From Piper betle (taxonomy: Eukaryota > Streptophyta > Magnoliopsida > Piperales > Piperaceae): DNA of 64,000 nt. Under the pieces are notes generated by a model, which searched no databases, had not been told where the DNA came from, and was given only the letters and a program-made list of their open reading frames with translations. The position numbers and the translations under genes were made by a program. Location: the NCBI GenBank assembly GCA_033002965.1, contig JAURVB010014081.1, forward strand, positions 62,001 through 126,000, written 5' to 3'. Shown here piece by piece: positions 36,701 through 48,030 of this stretch; the stretch's first letter is position 1; every line of letters begins with the position of its first letter.

Positions 36701-37597
36701 TTATATTATGGCAACCGCTGGTTTATGGCTTACTGCTGTGTGGGAACAGAGGCAATGTCTCCTTGAATCTGTTTTACCAATGTCATTTAGGTTCTTTTAA
36801 AATGAAGTTCTTATCATTTATTGTTTTTTGGAAAATTTTCTTGTAAAGTTACTTTATATGAGTTGGTATATGTTGAATGCAGGTTCTTTATATTATACTC
36901 TTCCTTCTTGGACGGACACATTCTGACAATGTGCTTGAGGTTAAATCTGATACGGTCTTAATATTTTGTCTGTAGAATGCAATCTTTTGTACACTGACGG
37001 GGCTCTTTTTGTAGGTGCTTATGATTGCTCTAAGGCAGCAATCAGTTATCTCCTTTCTGACTGCACTATCTCTTCTTGGTTGGGCAATCAAACAGACAAT
37101 CAATATAATACAGGTGCATCAATTGCTGAACTTTATTTATCTCCCAAGATGTCTTTCTGAAGTAGAGAATTGAATTTGATGTATGCCAGTATGGGTTGCT
37201 TATTTTAACCAATGGCCCAAATATAAAACTGAGTTTCTTTGTTCATGCTACTTATTAATCCATGGTACTGAATTAGTGCTAGGTTATCTTTGTTACTGGT
37301 TGTGCATACTTCATGTTTCTAAAAGGGCGTTGCAGATGGCCAGTATTCCCGAAATTGTTATTGAAAAAAATAGGGTTATACCCTAACAGTATGCCCTTGT
37401 AATTATTTTATCAACTGGAATATTTGATTGTGATTGGTGAAATATTACTTGATTAGGATCCAACTTTTTTATTAATTTGCTCCAACTTTAGTGCAAGATC
37501 TGTTTCTTAAGAATCATGGTTATTTCTTGTTTCCCAGATGAAGACTGCTGCAGATGTTTGTGTGACTTATGATTTAAAAAAGCACGATAGACCTTGA
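33743..37597 (+). CDS. PIS: CDP-diacylglycerol--inositol 3-phosphatidyltransferase (PI synthase)
   Basis: Makes phosphatidylinositol from CDP-diacylglycerol and myo-inositol in the ER membrane. Ten exons: 33743-33779, 35000-35084, 35165-35214, 35879-35918, 36044-36088, 36162-36227, 36637-36751, 36883-36939, 37015-37113 and 37538-37597, totalling 217 residues with consistent phases. The CDP-alcohol phosphotransferase signature D-G-x2-A-R-x8-G-x3-D-x3-D is complete: DGWLARRFNQ then FGAVLDMVTD (residues 48-70). Also seen: SGKASHKDVKDSSSWLFKLY and the end MKTAADVCVTYDLKK. The start MPSVYLYIPNIVG is about 8-10 residues shorter than usual because the Lys-rich start is not visible upstream. Intron 7 appears to begin with GC (GAG then GCAATG) instead of GT. 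Confidence 0.93.
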
Positions 37598-39690
37598 AGT
37601 TCTTTTGGAAATTAAATAGATGATGCGCTCCTGTCATGTTGTGTCTGACATACACTGTGACGTCTGGTAGTTTTGGGCAGCAAAGATCTTTGGTGGCTTG
37701 GAACAACATTTTGCTAAAGCTGTGACTAGTCAATGTACTAATAAGCAGTTTGCTTTCCTGGACATTAAACCAATTTAATTTGATCAATGACAAAGTACAT
37801 TTCACGTCTCCTAAGTTAGGGCTACACGATGTTCTAATATGCATTTTGCCTCCTCACTATTTATATTTGTATTATGCTCTATATTCTGAATTTCTAAATG
37901 CAGTTAGAAGATCTTTTTGAGTAGGTCCAAACAAATGCAGATTTCTTGGAATTGACGGCACCATATTTGAGAGGCCGTTCTGTATATATCCCAACAGAAA
38001 ACCAGATGTGATCAAACCTTGAACCTTATCCGAAATTGAGGAGTTGATATCAGAGAGTAAAAACTTTCGAGTGCTAATTTTATGGGCTTACTGAATTCCG
38101 GCTCAGCAGTGCGGAATCTAACTCAAGTTGTATTAATTACTGTTCTTTTTTTCTAAAGGCAATGGCTTTGTTTTGTTTCATCCACCATTTGGCTTTCGAA
38201 TGCATTAGATGCATTTTTCAGCAGTGAATACTGAATAGTGTTTGCTCGATGGAGAATCTGACGCTTATACTTACAATTCTAACCATGTGGTTTGTCCAAT
38301 GCATGCTAGCATAAAATCATTGGTTGCGTCTTCAATAGCCCTTGTAACAAATATTCTCAAGTGTTTCAATCTATCTGGTTGAAACTTGAAGCTTTCTATT
38401 CCGAGTCTTCTGACCAATCTGAAATGCATGTTGAGACTGGGAAGGGCTTTGATATCGGATTCTATAATATCTGACCCAATCTGTTTTCTGTCGATCGAGT
38501 TTGGTTTTGGATTGAGGTTTCAGGGCATTTTTATATGCGATGTTTTTAAAAATATTTGGACCAGATGTTGGTTTTGGTTGATCTGATCTATGCCCTATGT
38601 ATGCTATGTAATTTTTCTTTTTGGACCATATACCACAGTTTTGGAGCGAGTGAAGCCAATAAAAATGTCTGTCCTATTATTTGGAATGCGATGTATACAT
38701 GGTGGTAAATGAGAAATTATTGTCTTTCATATCTCCCCACAAGTAATCAATGCGTTATTTCCACATCAAATTATCTTCAAGCCCTGTTTAATCAATTTAT
38801 TTTTGTAACAATTCATGTACATTTAGTTTGTCTGTTTATGTGTACAGCTGATTACTTCTTCGCTTGGAAAAAAAGCTGATTGCTTCACCCCTTAATTAAT
38901 TATAAGCAAAATTATTTATTTCTCAATCTCAAACATTTCTTGTTGTGTGTGCATTGGAAAATTAATAGAAATGACTTTGAGCTAGTTGAGAGTTAACTCT
39001 AAGTTTTCTCTACTTCATAGTCAATATGGTGGGGCCCATATAAATCTTGAGTTTTAAACGATAAGGTAAACACGAATGAAAATAAAAATTATGTTACCCA
39101 TCCTTAATTACCTAATAAAATATGTATGTATGTAAAAGAGGATTCGTGACTATTAATTTGCTATGGAGAAGATATTAATTAGTTGGTTCCAAAACAAGAG
39201 TTTGCCCCTAGATATCGTCTTAATGCATTTCTAGGAAAACCGTCTAGCTCTTGCCATTCTAAATATCGATAAATCAATCTCATGAGCAAAAGCTATAATT
39301 CTCACCAAGAATTATATATTTTAGGGAGCACTTCAAATAATGCACATATGAATGATAAAAGCTTAACTTAAATGCAGGAGGGGGGCCATTGTATGACCTG
39401 TTATTTGGTCCTCAATATGTTGAATACCCTGCAAATTTCAGTTAGCTATTGATTACAGGAGGTCGGTTGTGGCAGCGGATGAAGAAAGCAAATTGGCCCA
39501 AAATCATTGACCCGAACCGACCCAAACCGAGTTGGGTCACAAAAATACCAAATAAAGCTGGGTCAACTGGACCGGGTTTTACAGATCGAGTCCAGAAACT
39601 CGGCCCTGGATCACTCCGCATTTATTTTAGCGAAAGAAAAATTAGTCATTAATGCCACCTATTATGACTATATATATATATATATAATAT
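37598..39690. other. PIS 3' region and spacer
   Basis: Contains the PIS 3' UTR and AT-rich spacer, ending in a (TA)n tract at about 39669-39685. ORFs here show no family similarity. Confidence 0.45.
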
Positions 39691-40390
39691 GAGAACCACT
39701 ACTATGTGCCGGAGGTAGAGTAGCTTCTCAGCACCATAGATTAATTTGGGCCGGCCGATTATAAGGATGGCCCAGATTTATTGGTTAAAAAAAAATGCCG
39801 ACTGTGGACTAGCTGGACGCGGCCAGATCTGGCGGCTAGAGCCAGGCCAGGGGAGGGAGAGCGGGGGCGGCGGAGCCAGGCTAGTGGAGGGAGGGTGGGG
39901 GCGGCGGAGTGGGAAGGGGGCAGGGGCGAGAGGGGGTCGTGCGGAGGGGGAGGGGGCGACAGGGGGCTGGCGGAGTGGCAAGGTGCGATGGGGGGGGGGT
40001 GAGGCGCGGGCGGAGGAGGTGGGCGAGGGGCGAGGCGGGGGCCGCTCCGCCCGCCCCCTTCCCCTCCCCTGTCCTGGCCCAGGCTTCGCCGCCCCCACTC
40101 TCCCTCCCCCGGCCCGACTCCGGCCGCCAGATCTAGCCGCGGCCGGCGAGTCCATCGGCGGCGTCTGCGACGGGGCAGCGATGTGGCGGGACGGCGGTGG
40201 GGCGGTGGCTTCAGGTGTTTTTTTAACATTCGATCTGGACCGTCTTTGTAATCGGACGGTTCAGATCAACATTTTAACTTTTTTAAAAAAAATAGATTAG
40301 ATATGGGCCGTCCTCATAATCGGACGGCCCAGAATAGAAGCTTGGGGCAGAAAATTTTTCTGCCCCTTGCTTTGGAAAACATTACCTATA
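39691..40390. mobile_element. Foldback-like GC-rich element, copy 1 of a tandem pair
   Basis: Starts GAGAACCACTACTATG with a hairpin, then a GGGCCGGCCGATTATAAGG hairpin, a TTAAAAAA tract and a roughly 400-bp G-rich filler. It closes with GGACCGTC..GGACGGT and GGGCCGTCC..GGACGGCCC hairpins and a GGGGCAGAAAATTTTTCTGC hairpin. It directly abuts the second copy. Its left edge is a (TA)n tract. Large ORFs on both strands are compositional artefacts. Confidence 0.68.
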
Positions 40391-41171
40391 GAGAACCGCT
40401 ACTCTGCGCCGGAGGCAGAGTAGCTTCTCCGCGCCACAGATTAATCTGGGCCGTTCGATTATAAGGACGACCCAGATTTATTGGTTTAAAAAAATGCCAA
40501 CTGTGGACTCGCTGGCCGCGGCCAGATCTGGCGGCCGGAGCTGGGCTGGGGGAGGGAGGGCGGGGCGGCGGAGCCAGGCCGGGGGAGGGAGGGCGGGGGT
40601 GGCGGAGTGGGAAGGGGGCAGGGGCGAGAGGGGGCGCGTGGAGGGGGAGGGGGCGAGAGGGGGCGGGCGGAGCGGCAAGGTGCGATGGGGGGGGAGGCGC
40701 GGGCGGAGGAGGTGGGCCGAGGGGGAGTGGGGCGGCTGCAAGGGGGTGGGCGGGGGGCGAGGCGGGGCGAGGCAGAGGCGGGCGGAGGGGGTGGGCAGGC
40801 AGAGGCGGGCAGAGGGGGTGGGTAAGCGAAGGGGCGAGGCAGGGGGCCGCTCCGCCCGCCCCCTTCCCTCCCCCTGCCCTGGCCCAGGCTCCGCCGCCCC
40901 TGCTCTCCCTCCCCCGGCCCGACTCCAGCCGCTAGATCTGACCGCGGCCGGCGAGTCCACCGGCGGCGTCCGCGACAAGGCGGCGATGCGGCAGGATGAC
41001 AGTGGGGCGGTGGCTTCGAGTGTTTTTTAATATTCGATCTGGACCGTCCTTGTAATCAGACGGTTCAGATCAAATTTTAACTTTTTTAAAAAAAAATAGA
41101 TTAGATCTGGGCTATCCTTGTAATCGGACGGCCCCCGAATAGAGAATAGAGCTTGGGGGCAGAAAATACCC
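40391..41171. mobile_element. Foldback-like GC-rich element, copy 2
   Basis: Same layout as the preceding copy, in the same orientation. The left hairpin (40398-40424) has perfect 10-bp arms GCTACTCTGC / GCAGAGTAGC. The G-rich filler is longer because of iterated GCGGAGGGGGTGGG-like units. The right end is cut short (GGGGGCAGAAAATAC) where a (TA)n tract begins at about 41172. Confidence 0.68.
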
Positions 41172-41203
41172 ATATAATATATATATATATATATATAGAG
41201 AGA

Positions 41204-42140
41204 GAGGAAAGGGAGCCTGTGTTGCAGCACAGCGAACTTCTCTGTGCTTAATTTTGGATCTAACCGTCCAAAAAGCATCTAACGGTAAAAAAACAATTGG
41301 AAAACCAATGATAAAAAACTTGCGACGAGTTCTCCATCTCCCTCCCCTTCGCCGCCCTGCCGCCACACCTCCGTCGCCGACCGCTGCTCTCCGCCTCGAC
41401 TTCCGCTGCCAGAGCTGTAGCCCGCCTCACCCCCGCTGCCTCAACATGGTCTGCATCCCCCTCCCCGCCGGCGTCGTCGAGCTCGGCGCCACGAACCTCA
41501 TCTTCCATAGCTCCGATCTCACTTCGAGGCCGCCGACGACCCCACCCACTTCGACGCCGCGCCGCCGACAAAGCTCGCCTACTTCGATGACATGCATCGC
41601 CTCCACCTCATGGCCGCCCTCCTCCTCAATCTCTAGGTCTCCCCGCCCACCCCCTTCTTAGTTTTGTATGATTCCGCTTTTATGATTTTTTGTTAAAATC
41701 CTAATTTGATGAATGCCTAAATCTTTCCGGCCTGAAGCTCACCCTTGAGCTTGTCGAGGAAGTGCTGGGAAGGATTAGCAATGGCGGCGGAGTTGCTCTG
41801 GCTTTCTTCAGGTGGGCGGAGAAGCAGCGTGGTTTCAAGTACACCACGGAGAGCTTCCATGGGCTGGTCGAGGCTTTGGGTAAGATCAAGCAGTTTAGGC
41901 ACGCGTGGAACATGGTGGACGCCATGAAGATCAAAGGCTTGCTGACAAAGGAGACCTTCCTTCTAGTCGCTCGACGATATGCCCGAGCGAAGAAAGTGAA
42001 GGAAGCCATCGAGACGCTCGAGAAGATGCCCAGGTTCGGGCTTGAACCTGATGTGTCGGATTTCAATAATCTCATTGACATTATCAGCAAATCCAAGCAT
42101 GTTAGGAGACCCCAAGACTTCTTTGATGAGATGAAGAGGA
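41204..42140 (+). repeat. Inverted repeat, arm A (bHLH/PPR chimera)
   Basis: Matches arm B (48031-48937) in opposite orientation almost base for base, from GAGGAAAGGGAGCCTGTG to ATGAAGAGGA. Outside these points the sequences differ completely. Arm B lacks 33 bp that arm A has in the PPR part (residues KVKEAIETLEK). Both outer ends touch a (TA)n tract. Confidence 0.92.
41395..41570 (+). pseudogene. bHLH-MYC_N domain fragment
   Basis: The frame reads NMVCIPLPAGVVELGATNL then IFHSSDL. This strongly resembles the IQTMVCIP..GVVELGST block of the N-terminal domain of MYC-type bHLH factors (AIB/bHLH13/17-like). No bHLH DNA-binding region is present. The fragment lies in a GC-rich stretch upstream of the PPR sequence and is shared by both arms of the inverted repeat. 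The best explanation is a captured gene fragment. Confidence 0.6.
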
Positions 42141-42511
42141 AGAGAAGTTTCTCGCCTGATCTCAAGAGCTACACCATTCCCTTCCAAAGTTGGGGGAAGA
42201 TGCAGAATTTGCTACGGTTGAAAGATGTGTCTGATGAGATGAAGGATGAAGGATTCCAACCTGATGCTGTAGCATATGGGATTCTGATACATGCTTATTG
42301 TATAGCTAAGAAGTTTGATGAAGCAATCAATATGTACTATGAGATGGAGGTGAAGAACATCAATCCAACACCCCACATATATTGCACCCTGATCAATGGT
42401 TTAGGCTGCAATCAAAGATTGGATGATGCTTTGAAGTTTTTTGAGCTGTCCAAGGCTAGAGGTCCCCTTCCTGAGTTGCCTATTTACAATGCCATGGTGG
42501 GTGCTTATTGA
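41720..42511 (+). pseudogene. PPR protein fragment (At1g71060-like), truncated
   Basis: Open frame LKLTLELVEEVLGRI to IYNAMVGAY, about 260 residues of P-type pentatricopeptide repeats, for example FKYTTESFHGLVEALGKIKQ, KETFLLVARRYARAKKVKEA, FQPDAVAYGILIHAYCIAKK and PTPHIYCTLINGLGCNQRLD. These organellar RNA-binding proteins normally have many more repeats. Here the frame ends at TGA 42509-42511, where the family continues YCW. The next bases repeat CTGAGTTGCCTA from 42473, like filler DNA at a breakpoint. No Met start with a mitochondrial presequence is visible. Likely a captured or rearranged fragment. Confidence 0.75.
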
Positions 42512-42800
42512 GTTGCCGACTGAGTTGCCTACTGGTTATATATGTTCGGGCATTAGGTTTGCTTGTGTTGTTGAAGATTTTTATTACTAAATACCTTTCA
42601 GGTGGCTGATTTTAATACATTCAGGAGAGGATTCTTGGTTCTAGAGGGATCAAGCCAGAGCCACATAGAAGGGCATTGTTGTTTGTAGACAACTCAGGTG
42701 TAGACAACTTAGGCGTAAATGTGTTGCATTATTCAGTAGATATTGATTAAATGAAATGTAGGGATTTCTCACTTGTGAACTTAACTGCATTCAAATAGAC

Positions 42801-42989
42801 ATGATACGGCTTGAGGCTGGCACAGCAAATACTCAGCTTATTACCACCACGTTCCGCCCTGAGCCGGTGAAAGTTGCAGATAAGATATATGCGGTAACAC
42901 ACAGGAACAGAGTTAGTTGTGTAGACGTTGTTTCAAAAGAAGCAGCTCTTGATTTCATTGAACATGATCAGACCCATCAATCGGATTAG
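42801..42989 (+). other. Unrecognised exon-like frame
   Basis: AG at 42799-42800 is followed by a clean frame with MIRLEAGTANTQLITTTF, RPEPVKVADKIYAVTH and SKEAALDFIEHD, ending in TAG. Composition and acceptor look exon-like. Possible companions are 42625-42683 (ILGSRGIKPEPHRRALL) and 43380-43473 (AKQVIDLALLIGDEFEQLE, ending in TAG). I do not recognise the family. It could be the 3' remnant of a gene whose front was replaced by the rearrangement at 42.5 kb. Confidence 0.35.
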
Positions 42990-43704
42990 AAGTTGCCGGT
43001 GTCAGATGTTTTACATATTTAGTGAAACCTGCAGTTATAGTTTTGTTTTAAAGCGATGAACTTGTTTAGTTCTTTAATGTTGTACAGTCAGCCATAAAAT
43101 CAAATGTAAGTAGACTAGAATGTTGGATCTGGAAAAATTCTTTACTGAAATCTCTGTCTGGGATTAGTGAACGTAAGTTCTTGTATTTCTCCAGTTGGAC
43201 ATTTTCAATATGGTACCTTGTAGAGGATTGAAATTTTTATGGTAATTTAGTATTTTATATTCGATTATTTTTGTAAAAGAAGCCAGCCGTTATTCAGAGC
43301 TGTATGCAGGTTGTGTTTATCAAGGCCATTGGAATGTAAAACTGCAGATCATGTATTTATTAAGGTCATCATTTGTTTATAGGGCTAAACAAGTGATTGA
43401 TCTGGCACTCTTGATTGGGGATGAGTTTGAACAGCTGGAAGCAGATAGTTACCACATGCCGGTTAGAAACTAGTCTTTACAGAGTAGGAAAGGTAATAAA
43501 ACATTAAAGTGATGAACCTATACTACGTTTAAACAGAAAATGAACAGAGATTATTCTTGATACCAGTTTCAGTACAATAAAATAGAAGCTTCGTTGCAAA
43601 TGAAATAGCTCACGCTTGACTATTTCTCTGAAATGAAGGATAACTAAAAGCATGGCTGAACGTAACATGGTCTGAAGCATAACCCCAATAAACTTGAATG
43701 TGGC

Positions 43705-46700
43705 TTACTTTTTGGGTTGAGCTGGGGCAATAATCTTTGTAGCAACATAGCAGTCCGGTGGGGTGATGTTATTATAGTAGTTCTGTATGGTTTCTGTGAT
43801 TTCAAAACCGAATTTCTTGTGGAAGTTTATTACTTCCTCATTGTTAGTTTGCACATGCAAGTAGATCTTGGAAATATTTTGCTTTGAGGCGGCTTCCAAA
43901 AAATGATTCAGCAACCTTGTTCCTGCATAAACCCAGAGTGTTATAATCGACAATGAAAATGGAAACAGCCTAACCCACACACTTAAAAAAAGCTGGCATG
44001 ATAAGAATATCACACTAGACAACTACTAAATTTACATTAGACAATTCAAACATTTAACGAAAGGAAAATAATCTTCTGAAAGGTCTAACAGGTAATATTG
44101 GCTGTAAGATCCGATAAATAACTAGAGAAGCATATACAAGAGTGCCCACTTATTCTTAAAATAACAAAACTTCCTTTAAGATATTTAATGGGAGGCTGAT
44201 TTGCTTAAGCTAATTGGGCCTTACAGTGTTCTATTAATGAAGACCTGATAATACTAGGTTTAAGTTTGGACCAACCAGAGTGTAACACCCCAAATCCGGT
44301 CCACACTCGTGAACCGAACCGGCATGTTACAGGCCCCGGTTAGGTCGGCTAACCCGAACCTAACTCGTGCGGATCCAATCTCGGCGTCTTAAGATGAAGA
44401 TCCAACTTGCTATATGTATGTATGAATGCATAAAACCCTAACAGGATACTACATGGATGACATGCAACCAAGTTTCACACCAACACAATTACGATTAAAA
44501 TCGATGAAAATTCTGAAATAAAGCGAACAGGATTTCCCCCTAAAGGTGCAATTAGGGTCCACCCTGTCAAAATAAAATAATATATATATGTATAAATATA
44601 TACACATGCATCCATGATTTCATTCACACAACATCTAACATATTATGAATTCATTCTAAAGCTGGGGTTTCAACCCACCATGCTTCCATTGCGCATCTCT
44701 GATCGTATTCACATTCTATCATGTCTCATGCATTGGAACACGTCATTCACAATATAATAACATAACAACACAAAATTAAACATTCAAAAATCTAACATGT
44801 GTGTGTGCAGAAGACCTCATTGCTCCTCCGTCCTGGCCGGCCCATCCGTCTCGTGCTTATCACCTACATATATATAGGAAAAACGTCAGTAACAAGCGTT
44901 ACTGGTCCGGAAAACAAAATAACTATACCAAACTGGCTATGAGAGCAAACTCTCATCTGAAAGAAATCATCATACTCCACGTGAACACTCTGAAGGGCAC
45001 TACTGAGGAGCCACTGGGCTGCAGACCCGATAGCATCCCGAACTTACTAATCTGCTGCTGGTACTGTGCTACTCTCAGCACTTCTTTTTCAGTACTTCTC
45101 ATGAAACTTTATCCTAAGCCCTCTCCGAACCTCCATATCTCTCCTGGCCTTGAGCACGAAGGCCGAGTACTCTCAGGCAGTCGCCTTTAGTACCCTTTGA
45201 ACCACAAGTCCGGACATGCGCTGTACTAAACAGTACCCGTAAACCTCCACGTTCTCCGGGTGTGAGGAACTCAAACGCGGAGTTGTCAGGATCCCTCGGG
45301 AATGGAACAGTCCGCTGGCACTAATCCAGAGCCCGCTTTGACTGTCACGGCATCCTCTGCATGGTACGTGCAGTCGGTTTCTCCATCTCTCGTCTCACTG
45401 AAAACTCGATAAAACTATATATATAGGCCTGGGAAGGGATTCATATAATAGGCCCGAAGGCAACTTGTGGTGGAGCTTGTTTTCGAAATCATCCTCGAGG
45501 GATCTCATCCTCGAGGGGTTATTAATCCGGAAAATATTCGATTAAATGACCCGAGTTAAGTGGGATCCAACAAAACACCACTTAACCCGTCCTGCAAATA
45601 ATAACATAAACATGCAATAGAAAAGCGTAAAACAAGACGAGTCCTAAACGGACCTGGTGGAAGCTCCAAGCGTGTCATCGCGCCTAGGCGGCGAGCTCCT
45701 ACTTCGTACCTACACATCAAAACTAGATACTAACGCCCGCTAACTAAATGATGCATCAAACTCAACAAACATCACCCAATACGAATAACATCCATCAACA
45801 GTCAAGTAATCATAATGTGAAAATAATTCTAAGTCATCCTATTCATACCACTTTTATACTATTTTTCTAAGTTGTGTCATACTCGATTAACATGCTCATA
45901 TTTACTTATCTCACTAGACTACTTATCCTCCATACACTATCAATCACATCATATAACTTCATTCATACTCTAACATTCATCATGATAATTAATCAACCCT
46001 AGCATGCTATGCTAACAATTATTATCAATTTTAAATAAATCAATCGGAGGTAATTATACCTCACGTCGTCGGCAATCGGCGACGGCTAGGGTTCCGTCGC
46101 GCGTCTCGGAGCTCAAATTCGGCGCTCATCGGCGTCCGAAGCTCGATCTGGCTCCACTGGGTGAGCCCCGCGGAAGATCCGGTGATTTCCGGCGAATTCC
46201 AGAAATTCCGATTTCCGACGGTTTTCCGGCAGCTGCTGGCGGTTTTCCGGCGACTTCCGGTGGTTTCCCGGCGTCAATCGCCGCGCGACGTCTACTGGTT
46301 GGAAAGGGGTCGTGTTGGGTACCCTCGGAACCAGCTCGGCGAGCCCGACTCATCTACGAGGTTGACGCGGCCAACGGAGGTGGCGGCTCGCCGGAAAATC
46401 CCTAAAACAGAGCGGCGGCGTGGTGGTGTGGAGATCCGGCCGGGATGGGCGGCGCTGGCCACCGTTCCGGTCGGGGAGGGTCACTGGGTGGTCGCTCATG
46501 CTGAGGCGACCACCTGATCATGGCGGCGATGGTCGCCGGCGGTGAAATCGACGGCGCGACCAAAAGTTGGCCGCGGCGCTATGCACGACGATTCCGGCGT
46601 CACGGCGGCCCGATTGGGGCCGGACCTGGTCGGGGCAGCATGGCGACGCCGTGACTAGGCTGGGCGGCGTCGAACGGCGGCCAGGTGGCGTCGGCCGTGG

Positions 46701-47819
46701 CGGCGGTGGCGCGCGAACAGGGGCGGCGCGATGGTGAGGGTTTGGGCGTGGGGGAGAAAGGGTTGGGTGGCAATTTCGTAAATAAGACTTGACTCGTCTC
46801 CGGCTCGAGTCAAGTATAATAACTAAGTCGTATTAAATCCTAAAAAAATTCATAAAAATCGGGAAAAATCCCGTAAAATCAAACAAATACCAAACATCGT
46901 AATGATATGCTCTAAAACTATCAACCCACCCAAAATGCTCGTAACGCGTCCTAACGCGGTAAACGGCCTAAAACTAATTCTACGATCCACTGTATATAAA
47001 AATAAAAAAAATCACTGGCATACTCTCATATATTCTGATAACTCATTCTGTTCTGCTGTGTTCATGACGTTATCATCATATACTTGGGTACGCATGACCC
47101 TCATAGCTCATACACGCGACCGGCGTCGGCTCGGTACACGTGTCCTGAAACTGACTCAACTCGAAAAATAACAGTCGACCCGACCGGTTCTGAATATAAA
47201 ACCCTAACTCGAATCCGTGGTTTTTACACAAAGTCGTTCCCAAAATAAATTTTTTACTATCCTAAAATTGAAATACTGAACTCTCACAAAGCAACCGTCA
47301 TTACTCGTATGGTCATACTACCTTCAATTTGGTCTTTGTTACTTTTAGCCTTAATCCAGCTACTTGGTTCAACAAAATTAGAAGTATGGATCAAACACCA
47401 TGATATTCCAATGTCCTCAACATGCACTAGAGATGTCATGCTATGCATAATCAAATCTGAAAGTGATCAGACAACCCTTAGGGATGTACTGTTGATTTTT
47501 TAGCCAAATGGGTCTGAGAATCGACACAAACTAAATAGTCATGCTTCATCTAAAATATTGCAAGAAAAATAGAATAGCTCTAAAAGTGGTCATTTAAATG
47601 AAATTGGACATTATCAAACCGAGCTAAAAGAAAATTAGAGAAATGGAACTTCAAAAACAAAAAAAGGTATGGATAATGCGGTTTACCGACACCCAATCCA
47701 CGGTATGGGGCCAAAACACCAAGAGTCATTATATAAACCCCAACAACTCCCCCTTCTTTCTTCTCTAAGCGGCAAGCAATGGCTCCCACACATATATTAC
47801 TATAACAAGCTGCAAAGAG
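43705..47819 (-). pseudogene. NAA50-like N-alpha-acetyltransferase remnant (5' end missing)
   Basis: Two minus-strand exons are clear. 47687-47819 reads ICVGAIACRLEKKEGG, then YIMTLGVLAPYRGLGVG, including the acetyl-CoA-binding RGLGVG loop. 43705-43922 reads GTRLLNHFLEAASKQNISKI, YLHVQTNNEEVINFHKKFGF and NYYNNITPPDCYVATK. Phases match across a 3.76-kb intron that holds a 3-kb solo LTR. The family's N-terminal part (about 50 residues with the peptide-binding start) was not found upstream. Only 211 bp beyond the upstream exon the inverted PPR arm begins, and beyond that a different gene starts. I infer that the 5' part was lost at the rearrangement. The two exons themselves are intact. Confidence 0.75.
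44281..47286 (-). mobile_element. Solo LTR (about 3.0 kb), probably Ty3/gypsy type
   Basis: In minus orientation the element starts TGAGAGTTCAG and ends GGGGTGTTACA, TG...CA termini typical of plant LTRs. Flanking pentamers are CAGAG (44276-44280) and CAAAG (47287-47291), a 4/5 match, read as a worn target duplication. No gag or pol motif was seen and no second LTR, so this is a solo LTR. A GC-rich block (46050-46760) gives spurious ORFs. It lies inside the NAA50-like intron. A degraded relative is at 30740-31490. Confidence 0.7.
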
Positions 47820-48030
47820 AAGCAAGTAATTTAGTTGAAGACATATCCATTGTGAAAACTTGAAAGGCGAGAGAAACTTCTTTTCAAATGGACAGTGATT
47901 AGTCACTAGTAATAGGAAGGAAATTGTGTGAAAAGTCAAGATGAAATTCTCGCCGATGAAAACAAAGACCTCACAAGTAGGTAGACAGAAAAGACTGCCG
48001 TGAGAATACCAGGTATTATACCTTGTGGTC

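Noticed and set aside
39746..41030. Long GC-rich ORFs on both strands
   Set aside because: They overlap each other in several frames, consist of Gly/Arg/Pro strings and lie inside foldback-like elements. They are a product of stop-poor GC-rich sequence.
46126..46517. Overlapping ORFs in the solo LTR
   Set aside because: Compositional artefacts; no gag or pol motif.
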